Shown: positions 25,924 through 34,260, counted from the first letter of the stretch. The stretch: 56,168 bases of DNA from Rhodospirillaceae bacterium UBA6219 (GCA_002435715.1 DISD01000063.1:1874-58041); one strand, 5' to 3'. Translations and numbers: made by a program. Notes: generated by a model not told the origin, from the sequence alone.

Positions 25924-27617
25924 TGCTGCGCGATGGACAGCGTGTTGGACCACGCCCAGTAAATCACCAGACCGGCGGCGAACTGGCCCAGCATGAAGGT
26001 GAAGACGACGGGCAGGAACATCATCATCTTGGCCTGCACCGGGTCCACCGGCTGCGGGTTCAGCTTTTGCTGCAGCCACATGGTCACGCCCATGATCAGC
26101 GGCCAGACACCGATATGCAGGAAGGCCGGCAGATACAGGCTGGGATCATAGGGGATCAGGCCGAACAAATTCATCACCGTGGTCGGGTCCTGGGCCGACA
26201 GGTCATGAATCCAACCATAGAACGGCGCATGGCGCATTTCGATGGTGACGAACAAGACCTTGTAAAGGGCGAAGAACACCGGGATCTGGATGATGATGGG
26301 CAAGCAGCCGGAAACCGGATTGACCTTTTCCTTCTTGTAAAGGGCCATCATTTCCTGCTGCAGGCGCATCTTGTCCTCGCCGAAGCGTTCCTGCAGGGCT
26401 TTGACCTGCGGCTGCAACAGCTTCATCTTGCTCATGGACGCATAGGACTTGTTGGCCAGCGGGAACATGATGGCCTTGATCAGCACCGTCAGACCCAGGA
26501 TGGCCAGCCCCATGTTGCCCAACACGTCGTGCATCATCTTGAGCAGATAGAAGAACGGCTTGGTCAGGAAATAGAACCAGCCGAAATCGATGGCCATGTC
26601 GAAGCGCTCGATGCCGTACTTGTCGGCATAACCATCCAGCAGCGACAGCACCTTGGCGCCGGCGAACAGATGGTAATTGGCTTCGGCGGAGGCGCCCGGC
26701 GGCACCACCTGGGCGGAACCGGTGAAATCCACCTGGAAGCGGTCGTCGTTATCGACGCGCTGATGGACGAAACGGCTGGTCAGTTCGGCCTTCTGGTCGG
26801 GGACCAGGGCGGTCAGCCAATACTTGTCGGTAAAGCCGATCCAGCCACCGACGCTTTTGGTCCGTTCGGTGGACAGCTTCTTCAGGTCGTCATACTTGTG
26901 CTCGACCAGCTTGCCGTCGAAAACGCCCAAGGGGCCTTCGTGCAGGATGTACATGCCCGAGGTGTGCGGCGTGCCAGTGCGCGAGATCAGCGCATAGGCA
27001 TGCAACGTCACCGGCTTGTCGCCGTAATTTTCCACCCGCTGGGCCACCTGGAACATGTAGTTCTCGTCCACGGTGACGGTGCGGACGAAACGCAGGCCCT
27101 CGCCATTATCCCAGGTCAGCACCACCGGGGCGCCGGGGGTCAGCTCGGCGCCTTGTGCCAAGCTCCACGGGGTGTCGGCACCGGGGATCTTGGTGGCGGC
27201 GTCGGCGGGCACCCAGCCGAATTCGGCGTGATAGGGGTGCGGCGCGCCGGTGGGCGACAGCAGCTCGATTTCCTTGGAAGCGGGGTCCGTGGTCTCGCGA
27301 TAGCCGGCCAGGGTCAGATCATCCAGCTTGGCACCGGTCAGCGACAGCGACCCATGCAGGGTCGGCGTGCTGATGGGCACCCGCTTAGCATTGGTCAACG
27401 CCGCGGCGCGATCCTTCACCGGGGCCTGGGCCACGGAAGGGGCGCCGCCGGGGGCGACCACATCACCGCTGCTGCCGGGAACCGGCGGGGTGCCGGTGGC
27501 GATCTGCTCGGCGGGGGCCTCGACCGGCTTGGGCTTGGACGGATACAACCACTGGAACCCGAACAGGATCAGGACCGAGAGGGCGATGGCGATAAACAGG
27601 TTGCGCTGTTCGTTCAT
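25887..27617 (-). CDS. yidC: Membrane protein insertase YidC
   Basis: Inserts and folds inner-membrane proteins, alone or with SecYEG. The 576-residue protein has an N-terminal helix (NLFIAIALSVLILFGFQWL), a large periplasmic beta domain (about 60-350), and the five-helix core with GLAILGLTVLIKAIMFPL, the cytoplasmic coiled coil SKMKLLQPQVKALQERFG, and PVSGCLPIIIQIPVFFALY. The end lacks the long basic tail of Rickettsia-type proteins. It lies in the classical rpmH-rnpA-yidD-yidC order and overlaps yidD by four bases. Confidence 0.97.
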   Translation of the reverse strand: MNEQRNLFIAIALSVLILFGFQWLYPSKPKPVEAPAEQIATGTPPVPGSSGDVVAPGGAPSVAQAPVKDRAAALTNAKRVPISTPTLHGSLSLTGAKLDDLTLAGYRETTDPASKEIELLSPTGAPHPYHAEFGWVPADAATKIPGADTPWSLAQGAELTPGAPVVLTWDNGEGLRFVRTVTVDENYMFQVAQRVENYGDKPVTLHAYALISRTGTPHTSGMYILHEGPLGVFDGKLVEHKYDDLKKLSTERTKSVGGWIGFTDKYWLTALVPDQKAELTSRFVHQRVDNDDRFQVDFTGSAQVVPPGASAEANYHLFAGAKVLSLLDGYADKYGIERFDMAIDFGWFYFLTKPFFYLLKMMHDVLGNMGLAILGLTVLIKAIMFPLANKSYASMSKMKLLQPQVKALQERFGEDKMRLQQEMMALYKKEKVNPVSGCLPIIIQIPVFFALYKVLFVTIEMRHAPFYGWIHDLSAQDPTTVMNLFGLIPYDPSLYLPAFLHIGVWPLIMGVTMWLQQKLNPQPVDPVQAKMMMFLPVVFTFMLGQFAAGLVIYWAWSNTLSIAQQWVIMRKYGVKS

Positions 27618-27892
27618 GACGTCCTATCCGGGGCCTGGGGCGGGACATCGCCGCCACAGGACTTGCACTTCGGTTCGGGGACCGGATCATAGCCCCCATC
27701 GTTCCAGGGATGACAGCGACAGATCCGCGTCACCGCCAACCAGCTGCCCTTGACCGCCCCATGCTTGGTCAACGCCTCGATGGCATAGGCCGAACACGAC
27801 GGGGTGAAGCGACAGCTCGGCGGCAGCACCGGCGAGATCAGCAGCTGGTAGGCCCGCACCAGCACCTTCAGCACGAAGGCCAAAGGACTCAT
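27614..27892 (-). CDS. yidD: Membrane protein insertion efficiency factor YidD
   Basis: Small peripheral membrane protein that helps YidC-dependent insertion. The 92-residue sequence has the amphipathic start LVRAYQLLISPVLPPSCRF, then the diagnostic TPSCSAYAIEAL and ICRCHPWNDGGYDPVP. Four-base overlaps with rnpA upstream and yidC downstream show operon coupling. A cysteine pair near the C-terminus (CKSCGG) is an extra beyond the conserved core. Confidence 0.95.
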   Translation of the reverse strand: MSPLAFVLKVLVRAYQLLISPVLPPSCRFTPSCSAYAIEALTKHGAVKGSWLAVTRICRCHPWNDGGYDPVPEPKCKSCGGDVPPQAPDRTS

Positions 27893-28302
27893 GCCGGGCT
27901 TCCTTCCCCGCTGGGCGTTTTCGGCTCGGGTTGCCCCGCAGCCGCCAACGCACCGACACGTTTTAACGCGGTTCGCAAATCCTGCAAGAGAAGAGAATAG
28001 TCACGATCGACGGTTTCTCGTCGGCCGATGACCACATAATCCAAACCAAGGCGGGCCAAGCCGGGAAAAACCTCGTCCACGGCGGCCTTCAGGCGGCGCC
28101 GGGCGCGGTTGCGGGCCACCGCGTTGCCGACCTTCTTGGAACACGTAAAGCCGATGCGGATGGCATCGGCTTTCGGTGCGGGCTGCCCTTCGGGGAAAGG
28201 AGCCACTTGCAGGATCAGACCAGGACTTGCCCATTTCTTGCGAAGGCTGGCGACGCGAAGAAAATCCGCCCGCTTTTTCAAACGGGCCAGCGAAACGGGC
28301 AT
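27889..28302 (-). CDS. rnpA: Ribonuclease P protein component
   Basis: Basic protein cofactor of RNase P, which trims tRNA 5' ends. The 137-residue protein has RLKKRADFLRVA at the start and the conserved IGFTCSKKVGNAVARNRARRRLK RNA-binding block. The C-terminal 25 residues are a low-complexity tail. I choose the ATG at 28300-28302; a TTG six bases upstream would add two residues. It starts 12 bases after the rpmH stop, the normal arrangement. Confidence 0.94.
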   Translation of the reverse strand: MPVSLARLKKRADFLRVASLRKKWASPGLILQVAPFPEGQPAPKADAIRIGFTCSKKVGNAVARNRARRRLKAAVDEVFPGLARLGLDYVVIGRRETVDRDYSLLLQDLRTALKRVGALAAAGQPEPKTPSGEGSPA

Positions 28303-28314
28303 GACCAAAAGGTC

Positions 28315-28449
28315 TTAGGCCGACAGGCGCTTGCGGCCCTGGCGACGGCGGTTGGCAATGACCTTGCGGCCGCCAACGGTGGCCATGCGCGCGCGGAAGC
28401 CGTGGCGGCGGGCGCGGACGAGCTTGCTCGGCTGGAAAGTGCGCTTCAC
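28315..28449 (-). CDS. rpmH: Ribosomal protein bL34
   Basis: A 44-residue basic protein of the large ribosomal subunit. The reverse strand reads KRTFQPSKLVRARRHGFRAR followed by MATVGGRKVIANRRRQ and GRKRLSA, the complete bL34 sequence. The start codon is GTG at 28447-28449. It heads the rpmH-rnpA-yidD-yidC-engB-argB operon; the promoter must lie in 28450-28606, shared with the divergent methyltransferase gene. Confidence 0.96.
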   Translation of the reverse strand: MKRTFQPSKLVRARRHGFRARMATVGGRKVIANRRRQGRKRLSA

Positions 28450-28606
28450 GTCGGTAACTCCAAAACAAACGGTCTAAGAAATAGGAAGCCGCGCTTATAA
28501 GCCCAACCACGCCCCAGAGTCAACACACACATCCTGGGAATTATCCGGGCGGTTTGATTCTTCGTCTTGTCTTATCATCTGGTTAACAATTCAAGGGAGG
28601 ATCGCC

Positions 28607-29371
28607 ATGGCTTGGGACCCGAAACTCTATTCCAGCTTCGCCGCCCCGCGTCTGCGCCCGGCCCTGGATTTGATGGCCCGCATCGCCGCTGAAAGCCCCG
28701 CCCAGGTGGTGGATTTGGGCTGCGGCACCGGCAACGTCACCCGCATCCTGGCCCAGACCTGGCCCGCCGCCCAAGTCACCGGAATCGATTCCTCGCCCCA
28801 GATGTTGGAAGCGGCCGCCCAGGAAAGCCAAACCATCACCTGGACCCAAGCCGACATGGGAACTTGGGCGCCGCCCAGGAAAGTGGACGTGCTGTTTTCC
28901 AACGCCGCCCTGCATTGGCTCGGCGACCATGGCCGCTTGTTCCCCCGTCTGGCCGGGCTGGTGGCCCCGGGCGGCTGGCTGGCGGTGCAGATGCCACACA
29001 ACCATTATGCCGCGTCCCACACCATCATGGCCGAAGCCGCCGCCGCCGGCCCGTGGGCGGACACGCTGGTGCCGTTGGCCGGACGTTTCCCGGTGGGCGA
29101 TCCCGGCTTTTATTACGACCTGCTGGCGCCGCTTTCCCAGGAACTGGACATCTGGGAAAGCGAATACCTGCACGTCCTGGACGGAGACAACCCGGTGGTG
29201 CGCTGGACCATGGGCACCGCGCTTCGCCCGCTGCTGGACGCGGTGGACGGTGATTGGCGCCAGGGTTTCCTGGATGAATACAGCGCCCGCATCGCCCGCG
29301 CCTATCCACGCCGTGCCGACGGCAAGACGCTGTTTGCCTTCCGCCGCCTGTTCCTGGTGGCCCGGCTTTGA
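28607..29371 (+). CDS. tam: SAM-dependent methyltransferase, trans-aconitate methyltransferase type
   Basis: Class I methyltransferase predicted to methylate trans-aconitate, a toxic by-product of the TCA cycle. The 254-residue protein starts AWDPKLYSSFAAPRLRPALDL, very close to the Tam pattern, then VVDLGCGTGNVT (SAM motif I), VTGIDSSPQML and NAALHWLGDH, another Tam hallmark. A good ribosome site (AAGGGAGG) precedes the ATG. It is divergent from rpmH. The broad class is certain; the exact substrate rests on family resemblance. Confidence 0.85.
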   Translation: MAWDPKLYSSFAAPRLRPALDLMARIAAESPAQVVDLGCGTGNVTRILAQTWPAAQVTGIDSSPQMLEAAAQESQTITWTQADMGTWAPPRKVDVLFSNAALHWLGDHGRLFPRLAGLVAPGGWLAVQMPHNHYAASHTIMAEAAAAGPWADTLVPLAGRFPVGDPGFYYDLLAPLSQELDIWESEYLHVLDGDNPVVRWTMGTALRPLLDAVDGDWRQGFLDEYSARIARAYPRRADGKTLFAFRRLFLVARL

Positions 29372-29456
29372 TGCCTGAATAAAAAATCCATTCCTTATTG
29401 CCAAATCGCAATGTGGACGCAACGCACACTCCATTAGACATGTTTGATGCATGTGT

Positions 29457-29473
29457 GCCGCCGTGGGGGCGGC
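29457..29473 (+). other. Leader hairpin before the octaheme cytochrome gene
   Basis: GCCGCC (29457-29462) and GGCGGC (29468-29473) can form a short GC stem just before the GGAG ribosome site of the octaheme cytochrome gene. It may affect mRNA stability or translation, but such GC stems arise often by chance in this composition. Confidence 0.3.
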
Positions 29474-29489
29474 GGGTGGAGCGTGAGCG

Positions 29490-31067
29490 ATGAAACGATT
29501 TTTTCCCTTCATGGGCCGATGGCTGCTGGCCTTGGCCCTGGCGATCTGGCTGCCGGGCTTGGCCCAGGCCAGCTCGACCGCCGACCATTCCAAGTTCGAA
29601 TCGCTGAAAGGGCCGTTCGCCAGCGCCCCCGAGGTGACCAAGGCCTGTCTGGCCTGTCACACCGAAGCGTCGCACCAGGTGATGAAGTCCATCCACTGGA
29701 CCTGGGACTTCACCAACCCCGACACCGGCAAACGCCTGGGCAAGCCCCGGACCATGAACAGCTTCTGCGGTTCGCCGCTGTCCAACGAGCCGCGCTGCAC
29801 CTCGTGCCATGCCGGCTATGGCTGGACCGACGCCCGCCAGCAGCCGGAACCGGTGCAGGAAAACGTCGATTGCCTGGTCTGCCACGACCGCTCGGGGGGC
29901 TACAAGAAGGTGGCCACCGATGCCGGCCATCCGCTGTATGAACCCCGGGTCATGGGCGGCAAAAGCGTCATGCCCCCCGATCTGGCCAAGGCGGCGCAAA
30001 GTGTGGCCGATCCCGGCCGTGACAATTGCGGCGCCTGCCATTTCAACGGCGGCGGCGGTGACGGGGTCAAGCACGGCGACCTGGACACCTCGCTGGTCAA
30101 GCCCAGCCGTCAGCTGGACGTCCACATGGCCGCCGACGGCGCCAACATGACCTGCGCCACCTGCCACACCTTCAACGACCATATTCCGTCGGGGTCGCGC
30201 TACGACACCACCGCCAAGGACCCCCACGGACTGGATTTGCCCAAGGACGACCATAACCGGGCGACCTGCGAATCCTGCCATGGCGACACCCCGCACAAAC
30301 AGGCCAAGTTGAACGACCACACCGACCGGGTGGCGTGCCAGACCTGCCACATCCCGGAATTCGCCCGCGGCGGCGTGGCCACCAAGACCTGGTGGGACTG
30401 GTCCACCGCCGGCCGCAAGGATGCCGACGGCAAGGCCGTCTTCATCAAGGACGACCACGGCCATCTCAGCTATTCGGCGGAAAAGGGCGACTTCCAATAT
30501 GGCGAAAACGTCCGCCCCACCTATTACTGGTATAACGGGGTGACCGAGCAGGTGAATGTCGGCGACAAGTTCGACGACAGCCAGATCCTGCGCCTGAACA
30601 AACTGCACGGCGATTCCAAGGACCCCAAGGCCCGCATCTGGCCGTTCAAGGAAATGCGCGGCAAGCAGCCCTATGACCCGGAACTGAAGACCCTGGTGGT
30701 CAACCATGTCTTCGGCAAGGACGATGCCGCCTTTTGGGGCAATTACGATTACGCCAAATCCATCAAGTTCGGCATGGATTATGCGGGACTGCCGTGGAGC
30801 GGCAAGATCGGCTTCATCGAAACCCGCATGACCTGGCCCATCACCCATATGGTGGCGCCCAAGGAAGACGCGCTGAAATGCGGTCAATGCCACACCAAGG
30901 ACGAAAACGGCCGCCTGGCCCAATTGCCCGGCTTCTACATGCCCGGCCGAGATTCCATCCGCTGGCTGGACTTTGTGGGCCTGTTGGCCCTGGGCGGCGC
31001 CCTGGCCGGTGTCGTTGTCCACGGCCTGGCCCGTATCGTCATGAACAGGAAGACCCGCCATGACTAA
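29490..31067 (+). CDS. Octaheme c-type cytochrome, tetrathionate reductase family
   Basis: Periplasmic multiheme cytochrome of the octaheme tetrathionate reductase (OTR) family; the Shewanella enzyme reduces tetrathionate and, in vitro, nitrite and hydroxylamine. The 525-residue protein has a signal segment (WLLALALAIWLPGLAQA), exactly eight CxxCH motifs at residues 53, 103, 128, 180, 222, 260, 283 and 464, and the family blocks NEPRCTSCHAGYGW and CLVCHDRSGGYKK. In OTR the active-site heme has a lysine ligand; Lys139 or Lys140 is a candidate here (inference). A C-terminal membrane helix (about 492-512) would anchor it to the inner membrane. It overlaps the cytochrome b gene by eight bases, which suggests electron supply from the quinone pool. 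Confidence 0.87.
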   Translation: MKRFFPFMGRWLLALALAIWLPGLAQASSTADHSKFESLKGPFASAPEVTKACLACHTEASHQVMKSIHWTWDFTNPDTGKRLGKPRTMNSFCGSPLSNEPRCTSCHAGYGWTDARQQPEPVQENVDCLVCHDRSGGYKKVATDAGHPLYEPRVMGGKSVMPPDLAKAAQSVADPGRDNCGACHFNGGGGDGVKHGDLDTSLVKPSRQLDVHMAADGANMTCATCHTFNDHIPSGSRYDTTAKDPHGLDLPKDDHNRATCESCHGDTPHKQAKLNDHTDRVACQTCHIPEFARGGVATKTWWDWSTAGRKDADGKAVFIKDDHGHLSYSAEKGDFQYGENVRPTYYWYNGVTEQVNVGDKFDDSQILRLNKLHGDSKDPKARIWPFKEMRGKQPYDPELKTLVVNHVFGKDDAAFWGNYDYAKSIKFGMDYAGLPWSGKIGFIETRMTWPITHMVAPKEDALKCGQCHTKDENGRLAQLPGFYMPGRDSIRWLDFVGLLALGGALAGVVVHGLARIVMNRKTRHD

Positions 31068-31710
31068 ACGCGATGTCATGATCTATACGCGCTACGAGCG
31101 CTTCTGGCACTGGTCGCAGGCGGTGCTGATCTTCACCTTGTTCTTCACTGGCCTGCGTATCCACGACCTGCACCCCTGGCTGAAATTCGGCCAGGCGGTG
31201 ACCCTCCACACCTATGCGGCTTATGCGCTGATGGGATTGTGGGTGTTCACCACCTTTTGGAACTTCACCACCGGCCAATGGCGCCAGTACCTGTTCAAGA
31301 AGGGCATCTTCAAGGTCATCCGCTTCTATGCCTGGGGCATCCTGGTGGGCGAGCCGCATCCCTATAAAAAGACCTTGCAGCGCAAGCAGAACGCCCTGCA
31401 ATCCCTGGCCTATATGACCTTCATGGTGGTCATCGGCCCGGCGCTGTGGCTGACCGGCATCGCTTATCTGTTCTACAACGAATGGGCCGGCGCCGATTGG
31501 TCTGGCGACGCGCTTTGGGTGATCGCCGTTTCCCACACCATGGCGGCCTTCGCCATGGGCACCTTCGTCATCATCCACATCTACATGACCACCACCGGCA
31601 AGACGCCGCTGCATTACGTCAAGACCATGATCACCGGTTATGACAAAGTGGAGCTGTCGGAAGTGGAAGAGGCCTATCTGGCCGAAACCAAAAGCGTGGA
31701 GATGCGATGA
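31060..31710 (+). CDS. Membrane cytochrome b (cytochrome b/b6-type quinol dehydrogenase)
   Basis: Integral membrane di-heme b-type cytochrome, predicted to oxidise quinol and pass electrons to the octaheme cytochrome encoded just upstream. The 216-residue protein has four membrane helices, near VLIFTLFFTGL, LHTYAAYALMGLWVFTTFW, MTFMVVIGPALWLTGIAYLF and MAAFAMGTFVIIHIYM. Histidines in RFWHWSQ, TLHTYAA, VSHTMAA and IIHIYMT are well placed as heme ligands. This matches the cytochrome b561/formate dehydrogenase gamma-like family. The next gene overlaps by four bases. Confidence 0.88.
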   Translation: MTKRDVMIYTRYERFWHWSQAVLIFTLFFTGLRIHDLHPWLKFGQAVTLHTYAAYALMGLWVFTTFWNFTTGQWRQYLFKKGIFKVIRFYAWGILVGEPHPYKKTLQRKQNALQSLAYMTFMVVIGPALWLTGIAYLFYNEWAGADWSGDALWVIAVSHTMAAFAMGTFVIIHIYMTTTGKTPLHYVKTMITGYDKVELSEVEEAYLAETKSVEMR

Positions 31711-32126
31711 AAGCCCGTCTTGCCGTCCTGGCGATGCTGTGCCTGACCGCCGCCCCGGCCTGGGGCGGCGATCTGGTGGTGACCTTACAGGGGATCGCCC
31801 ATGACCAAGGGGGAATGCGGGTCGGCCTGTACGACCGCGCCGAGACCTTTCGCAAGGAAGACAAGGCGGTGGCGGTTCTGACCGCCCCGGCGCAGGCGGG
31901 CGAGGTGACGGTGACCTTTGCCGCCGTGCCCGCCGGCCGCTACGCCATCATGGCCTATCACGACGAGGACGGCGACGGCCGGCTGAACCGCTTCATGGGG
32001 ATGATCCCCACCGAGGGCTATGGCCTGTCCAACGACCCCGAAGTGACGGGGCCGCCGGCTTTCGAGGAATGCGCCTTCGACGTCCCCGCCGACGGGCGCG
32101 CCCTCACAATCGGTCTCAGATATTAG
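31707..32126 (+). CDS. Secreted DUF2141 domain protein
   Basis: Exported protein of unknown function. The 139-residue product has a signal peptide (ARLAVLAMLCLTAAPAWG), then a DUF2141 domain with the characteristic VGLYDRAETFRKE, VPAGRYAIMAYHDEDGDGRLN and PTEGYGLSND. The HDEDGDGRLN loop resembles a calcium-binding loop. The ATGA overlap with the cytochrome b gene puts it in the octaheme cytochrome operon, where it might be a periplasmic accessory. Its stop overlaps by three bases the end of a converging small gene. Confidence 0.85.
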   Translation: MKARLAVLAMLCLTAAPAWGGDLVVTLQGIAHDQGGMRVGLYDRAETFRKEDKAVAVLTAPAQAGEVTVTFAAVPAGRYAIMAYHDEDGDGRLNRFMGMIPTEGYGLSNDPEVTGPPAFEECAFDVPADGRALTIGLRY

Positions 32127-32296
32127 TTCAGCATTTCCTGACGGGCGGCCTGTACCGCGCGGCGCGCTTCATCCAGAAGGCCGCGCTTGGTGATCAGCGC
32201 CGCCTCGATGGGCAGCACCACTTCGTTGGCCCGCTCCAACAGGGCGAAAGCCCGGCCCAGATGCTGACCCGACCGGATAAGTTGTTCGCTGGTCAT
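32123..32296 (-). CDS. Hypothetical protein, 57 residues
   Basis: Small open frame supported by a strong ribosome site (GGGGAGGA, a few bases before ATG at 32294-32296) and by its place 18 bases after another minus-strand gene. The product (MTSEQLIRSGQHLGRAFALL at the start) is predicted to be almost entirely helical and slightly charged, with no membrane segment, signal or cysteine. I do not recognise it. It probably forms a two-gene operon with the 127-residue gene upstream. Confidence 0.65.
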   Translation of the reverse strand: MTSEQLIRSGQHLGRAFALLERANEVVLPIEAALITKRGLLDEARRAVQAARQEMLN

Positions 32297-32314
32297 CGTC
32301 TCCTCCCCTTTTGT

Positions 32315-32698
32315 TCAGGTGTCCCGCTTTTCCTTGCGGAACCCGCTTTTGTGCAGGGCTTTCTTCAAATCGTCCCAGGCGGCGAAGATTTCCGCCGCGT
32401 TGGCGCCCGATAACGGGTCTTCGCCACGGCGGAAATATTGCTCGGCCATCCGCATCATCGCCGGCAGATCGCGCACCGCCTGGGCCATGGATTCCTGGGT
32501 CAAGGCTTGCCGGCGTCGGGCCAGATAGGTTTCCACCTCGACCACTTCCGCCGGCGAGCAGGCTTGGCGCAGCGCCTCGTCCAATTGGGGGGCGTCCTTG
32601 TCCATGCTGCCCACCACTTCCGCCCGCCCCCGTTTGATGGCCGGGTCGTAAACGGTGCGGATCAGCTGGATCACCTTGGCGCGTTCGCGGAATTGCAT
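32315..32698 (-). CDS. Hypothetical helical protein, 127 residues
   Basis: Unrecognised soluble protein. The sequence is rich in charged helical segments (MQFRERAKVIQLIRTVYDPA at the start; LARRRQALTQESMAQAVRDL in the middle) and ends with a basic tail. No signal peptide, membrane helix, cysteine or known motif is visible. The ATG at 32696-32698 is preceded by AGGGTGA at good spacing. It is followed after 18 bases by the 57-residue gene on the same strand and diverges from the 280-residue gene. Confidence 0.65.
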   Translation of the reverse strand: MQFRERAKVIQLIRTVYDPAIKRGRAEVVGSMDKDAPQLDEALRQACSPAEVVEVETYLARRRQALTQESMAQAVRDLPAMMRMAEQYFRRGEDPLSGANAAEIFAAWDDLKKALHKSGFRKEKRDT

Positions 32699-32711
32699 GA
32701 CGTCACCCTAT

Positions 32712-32781
32712 ATGCGGACTGTTTATGGGCATTATATTGCGCCACTTTGGGCCGTATATCAAGCCCACTTTCGGTCCGCAT
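32712..32781. repeat. Inverted and near-direct repeats in a divergent promoter region
   Basis: ATGCGGAC (32712-32719) and GTCCGCAT (32774-32781) are exact inverted repeats. Inside, CCACTTTGGGCCGTAT (from 32742) and CCACTTTCGGTCCGCAT (from 32765) are approximate direct repeats with a 23-base period. They lie between the starts of two divergent hypothetical genes and could be regulator sites; no matching regulator is known. Confidence 0.35.
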
Positions 32782-32870
32782 GCTGTGCGTAACCATACCT
32801 AGGGAATAAGGATTCAAACCCCACGATTGTGCCAAGCTACTTGGGCGGGACATGATTGGGACACGGGCGG

Positions 32871-33713
32871 ATGGGTGACCTCAAAACTGCTACGCAGCCC
32901 GTTCCGACGGGACCATCCAAGGTTGGCGACCGATGCCGCGCCAATTGGGAACCGGCTTTGCGCAATTTCGTCACCGTCTTGGACCGTGCCTCCAGCAACG
33001 GCACCATCGCCATGGACCAGGTCCATCGGCTGGCCCTGGCCTTCCTGAAAGCCCAAGGCCCGATGGCGGAATTGTTCGCCCGCAGCGAGAATTCATGCCG
33101 GCAGGGCTTCGCCGAAGCCGACATGGCCCGCAAGCGCCAGGACCATTTCGGCCGCCTGATCGCCCACCCCTTCGCCGATTTGTTCGACCACGCGGGCAAC
33201 GGCCTGGAACGCCGTCATCTGACGCCGTTTTTCGCCGCCATCAAGATGATCCTGGGCGACGAGATGTATGCGGATCTGCGCACGCGGGCAAAATTGATCG
33301 CCGAGACCCATCGCGGCGAAGACGGCACCATTCATTGGGACGGCTTCCACACCGACCGCCGTGCCGTGCTGATCCTGGACCGGGTTCGCCTTGGCCTGGC
33401 CAAAAGCTTCAAACGCTTCGAAGCCCGCAAGGATTGGTTCTTGCTGGTGATGAACCAAAATCCGGGCAGCGTGTCGCTGGCGTCCAACGCCTTCGTGCCC
33501 AAATCGGCGGAAGAACGCGACACGCCGAAATTCACCGAACGCCACATGCTGCTGATGTTCGAAGCACTTTACGCCGATTGCGATCCCAAAAACATGGGGG
33601 GCGAACGCCGCGCCAACCTGATCCAGGCCGGCGGCAACGATGCCGAAACACTGGTCAACCAGATCCGTCACCACATCCGCATGGGATTGATCCGCCAAGG
33701 CGGCGCCGCCTGA
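32871..33713 (+). CDS. Hypothetical protein, 280 residues
   Basis: I do not recognise this protein. It is soluble, without signal peptide or membrane segments, largely helical, and rich in His, Arg and Phe, with blocks such as HPFADLFDHAGNGLERRHL and FKRFEARKDWFLLVMNQNPG. The frame is clearly coding: it is long, follows local codon use, and ends at a hairpin. I take the ATG at 32871; a TTG at 32856 would add five residues. It diverges from the 127-residue hypothetical gene and converges on the bacterioferritin genes. Confidence 0.7.
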   Translation: MGDLKTATQPVPTGPSKVGDRCRANWEPALRNFVTVLDRASSNGTIAMDQVHRLALAFLKAQGPMAELFARSENSCRQGFAEADMARKRQDHFGRLIAHPFADLFDHAGNGLERRHLTPFFAAIKMILGDEMYADLRTRAKLIAETHRGEDGTIHWDGFHTDRRAVLILDRVRLGLAKSFKRFEARKDWFLLVMNQNPGSVSLASNAFVPKSAEERDTPKFTERHMLLMFEALYADCDPKNMGGERRANLIQAGGNDAETLVNQIRHHIRMGLIRQGGAA

Positions 33714-33718
33714 AAGAA

Positions 33719-33744
33719 AAGGCCGGGGTCATTGCCCCGGCCTT
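33719..33744. terminator. Terminator between hypothetical gene and bacterioferritin genes
   Basis: AAGGCCGGGG (33719-33728) and CCCCGGCCTT (33735-33744) pair perfectly around a six-base loop. Read on the minus strand the stem is followed by TTTTCTTT, so it should end the bacterioferritin transcript well; on the plus strand the T-tract is weak. Confidence 0.8.
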
Positions 33745-33768
33745 GTCCGTTCAGCATGGGCACGACGG

Positions 33769-34248
33769 TCAATCGGCCAATTCGCCCACCGCCGATTGCA
33801 GATAGTTCTGCTCGCCCATTTTCTGGATCAGCTCAAGTTGGGTTTCATAGAAATCCACCCGTTCTTCGCATTCTTCCAGGAATTCCGACAACAGGTCACG
33901 GCTGACGTAATCGGCTTCCTTTTCACAAAGGGCGATGGTCTTGACCAAGGTGGCATGCGCCGCCTTTTCCATGGTGAAGTCGTTCTTCAGGATTTCCGGC
34001 ACGTTTTCGCCGATCAGCAGTTTGCCCAGATCCTGCAGATTGGGCAGACCTTCCAGGAACAAGATGCGTTCGATCAGTTCGTCGGCCGCCTTCATTTCCT
34101 CGATGGATTCCTTGTATTCGTGCTTGCCCAGGCCGTTGAAGCCCCAGTTCTTCATCATGCGGGCATGCAGGAAATACTGGTTGATGGCGGTCAGCTGGTT
34201 GCGCAGCACGTCGTTCAGGGCGGCGATGATGGGACGCTTGGACTTCAT
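33769..34248 (-). CDS. bfr: Bacterioferritin, heme-binding subunit
   Basis: Iron-storage ferritin subunit of 159 residues. The heme ligand Met52 (EEMKAAD) is present, but the di-iron ferroxidase site is broken: position 18 is Gln instead of Glu, position 54 is Ala instead of His, and the usual His130 position is Arg, while Glu51 and Glu94 remain. It therefore should bind heme but not oxidise iron, and must work with the second subunit encoded just upstream, as described for the heteromeric Magnetospirillum bacterioferritin. The ribosome site AAGGAG overlaps the stop of the upstream gene, 12 bases before this start. Confidence 0.93.
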   Translation of the reverse strand: MKSKRPIIAALNDVLRNQLTAINQYFLHARMMKNWGFNGLGKHEYKESIEEMKAADELIERILFLEGLPNLQDLGKLLIGENVPEILKNDFTMEKAAHATLVKTIALCEKEADYVSRDLLSEFLEECEERVDFYETQLELIQKMGEQNYLQSAVGELAD

Positions 34249-34260
34249 GACGGTTTCTCC

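Noticed and set aside
28450..28606. Possible replication origin next to rpmH
   Set aside because: rpmH-rnpA is near oriC in many bacteria, but there is no dnaA, no cluster of TTATCCACA boxes (only one partial match, TTATCCGGG) and no AT-rich unwinding element.
29441..29455. FNR-like site TTGATGCATG before the octaheme cytochrome gene
   Set aside because: Only the left half fits (TTGAT); the right half is not ATCAA, so it is not a credible FNR box.
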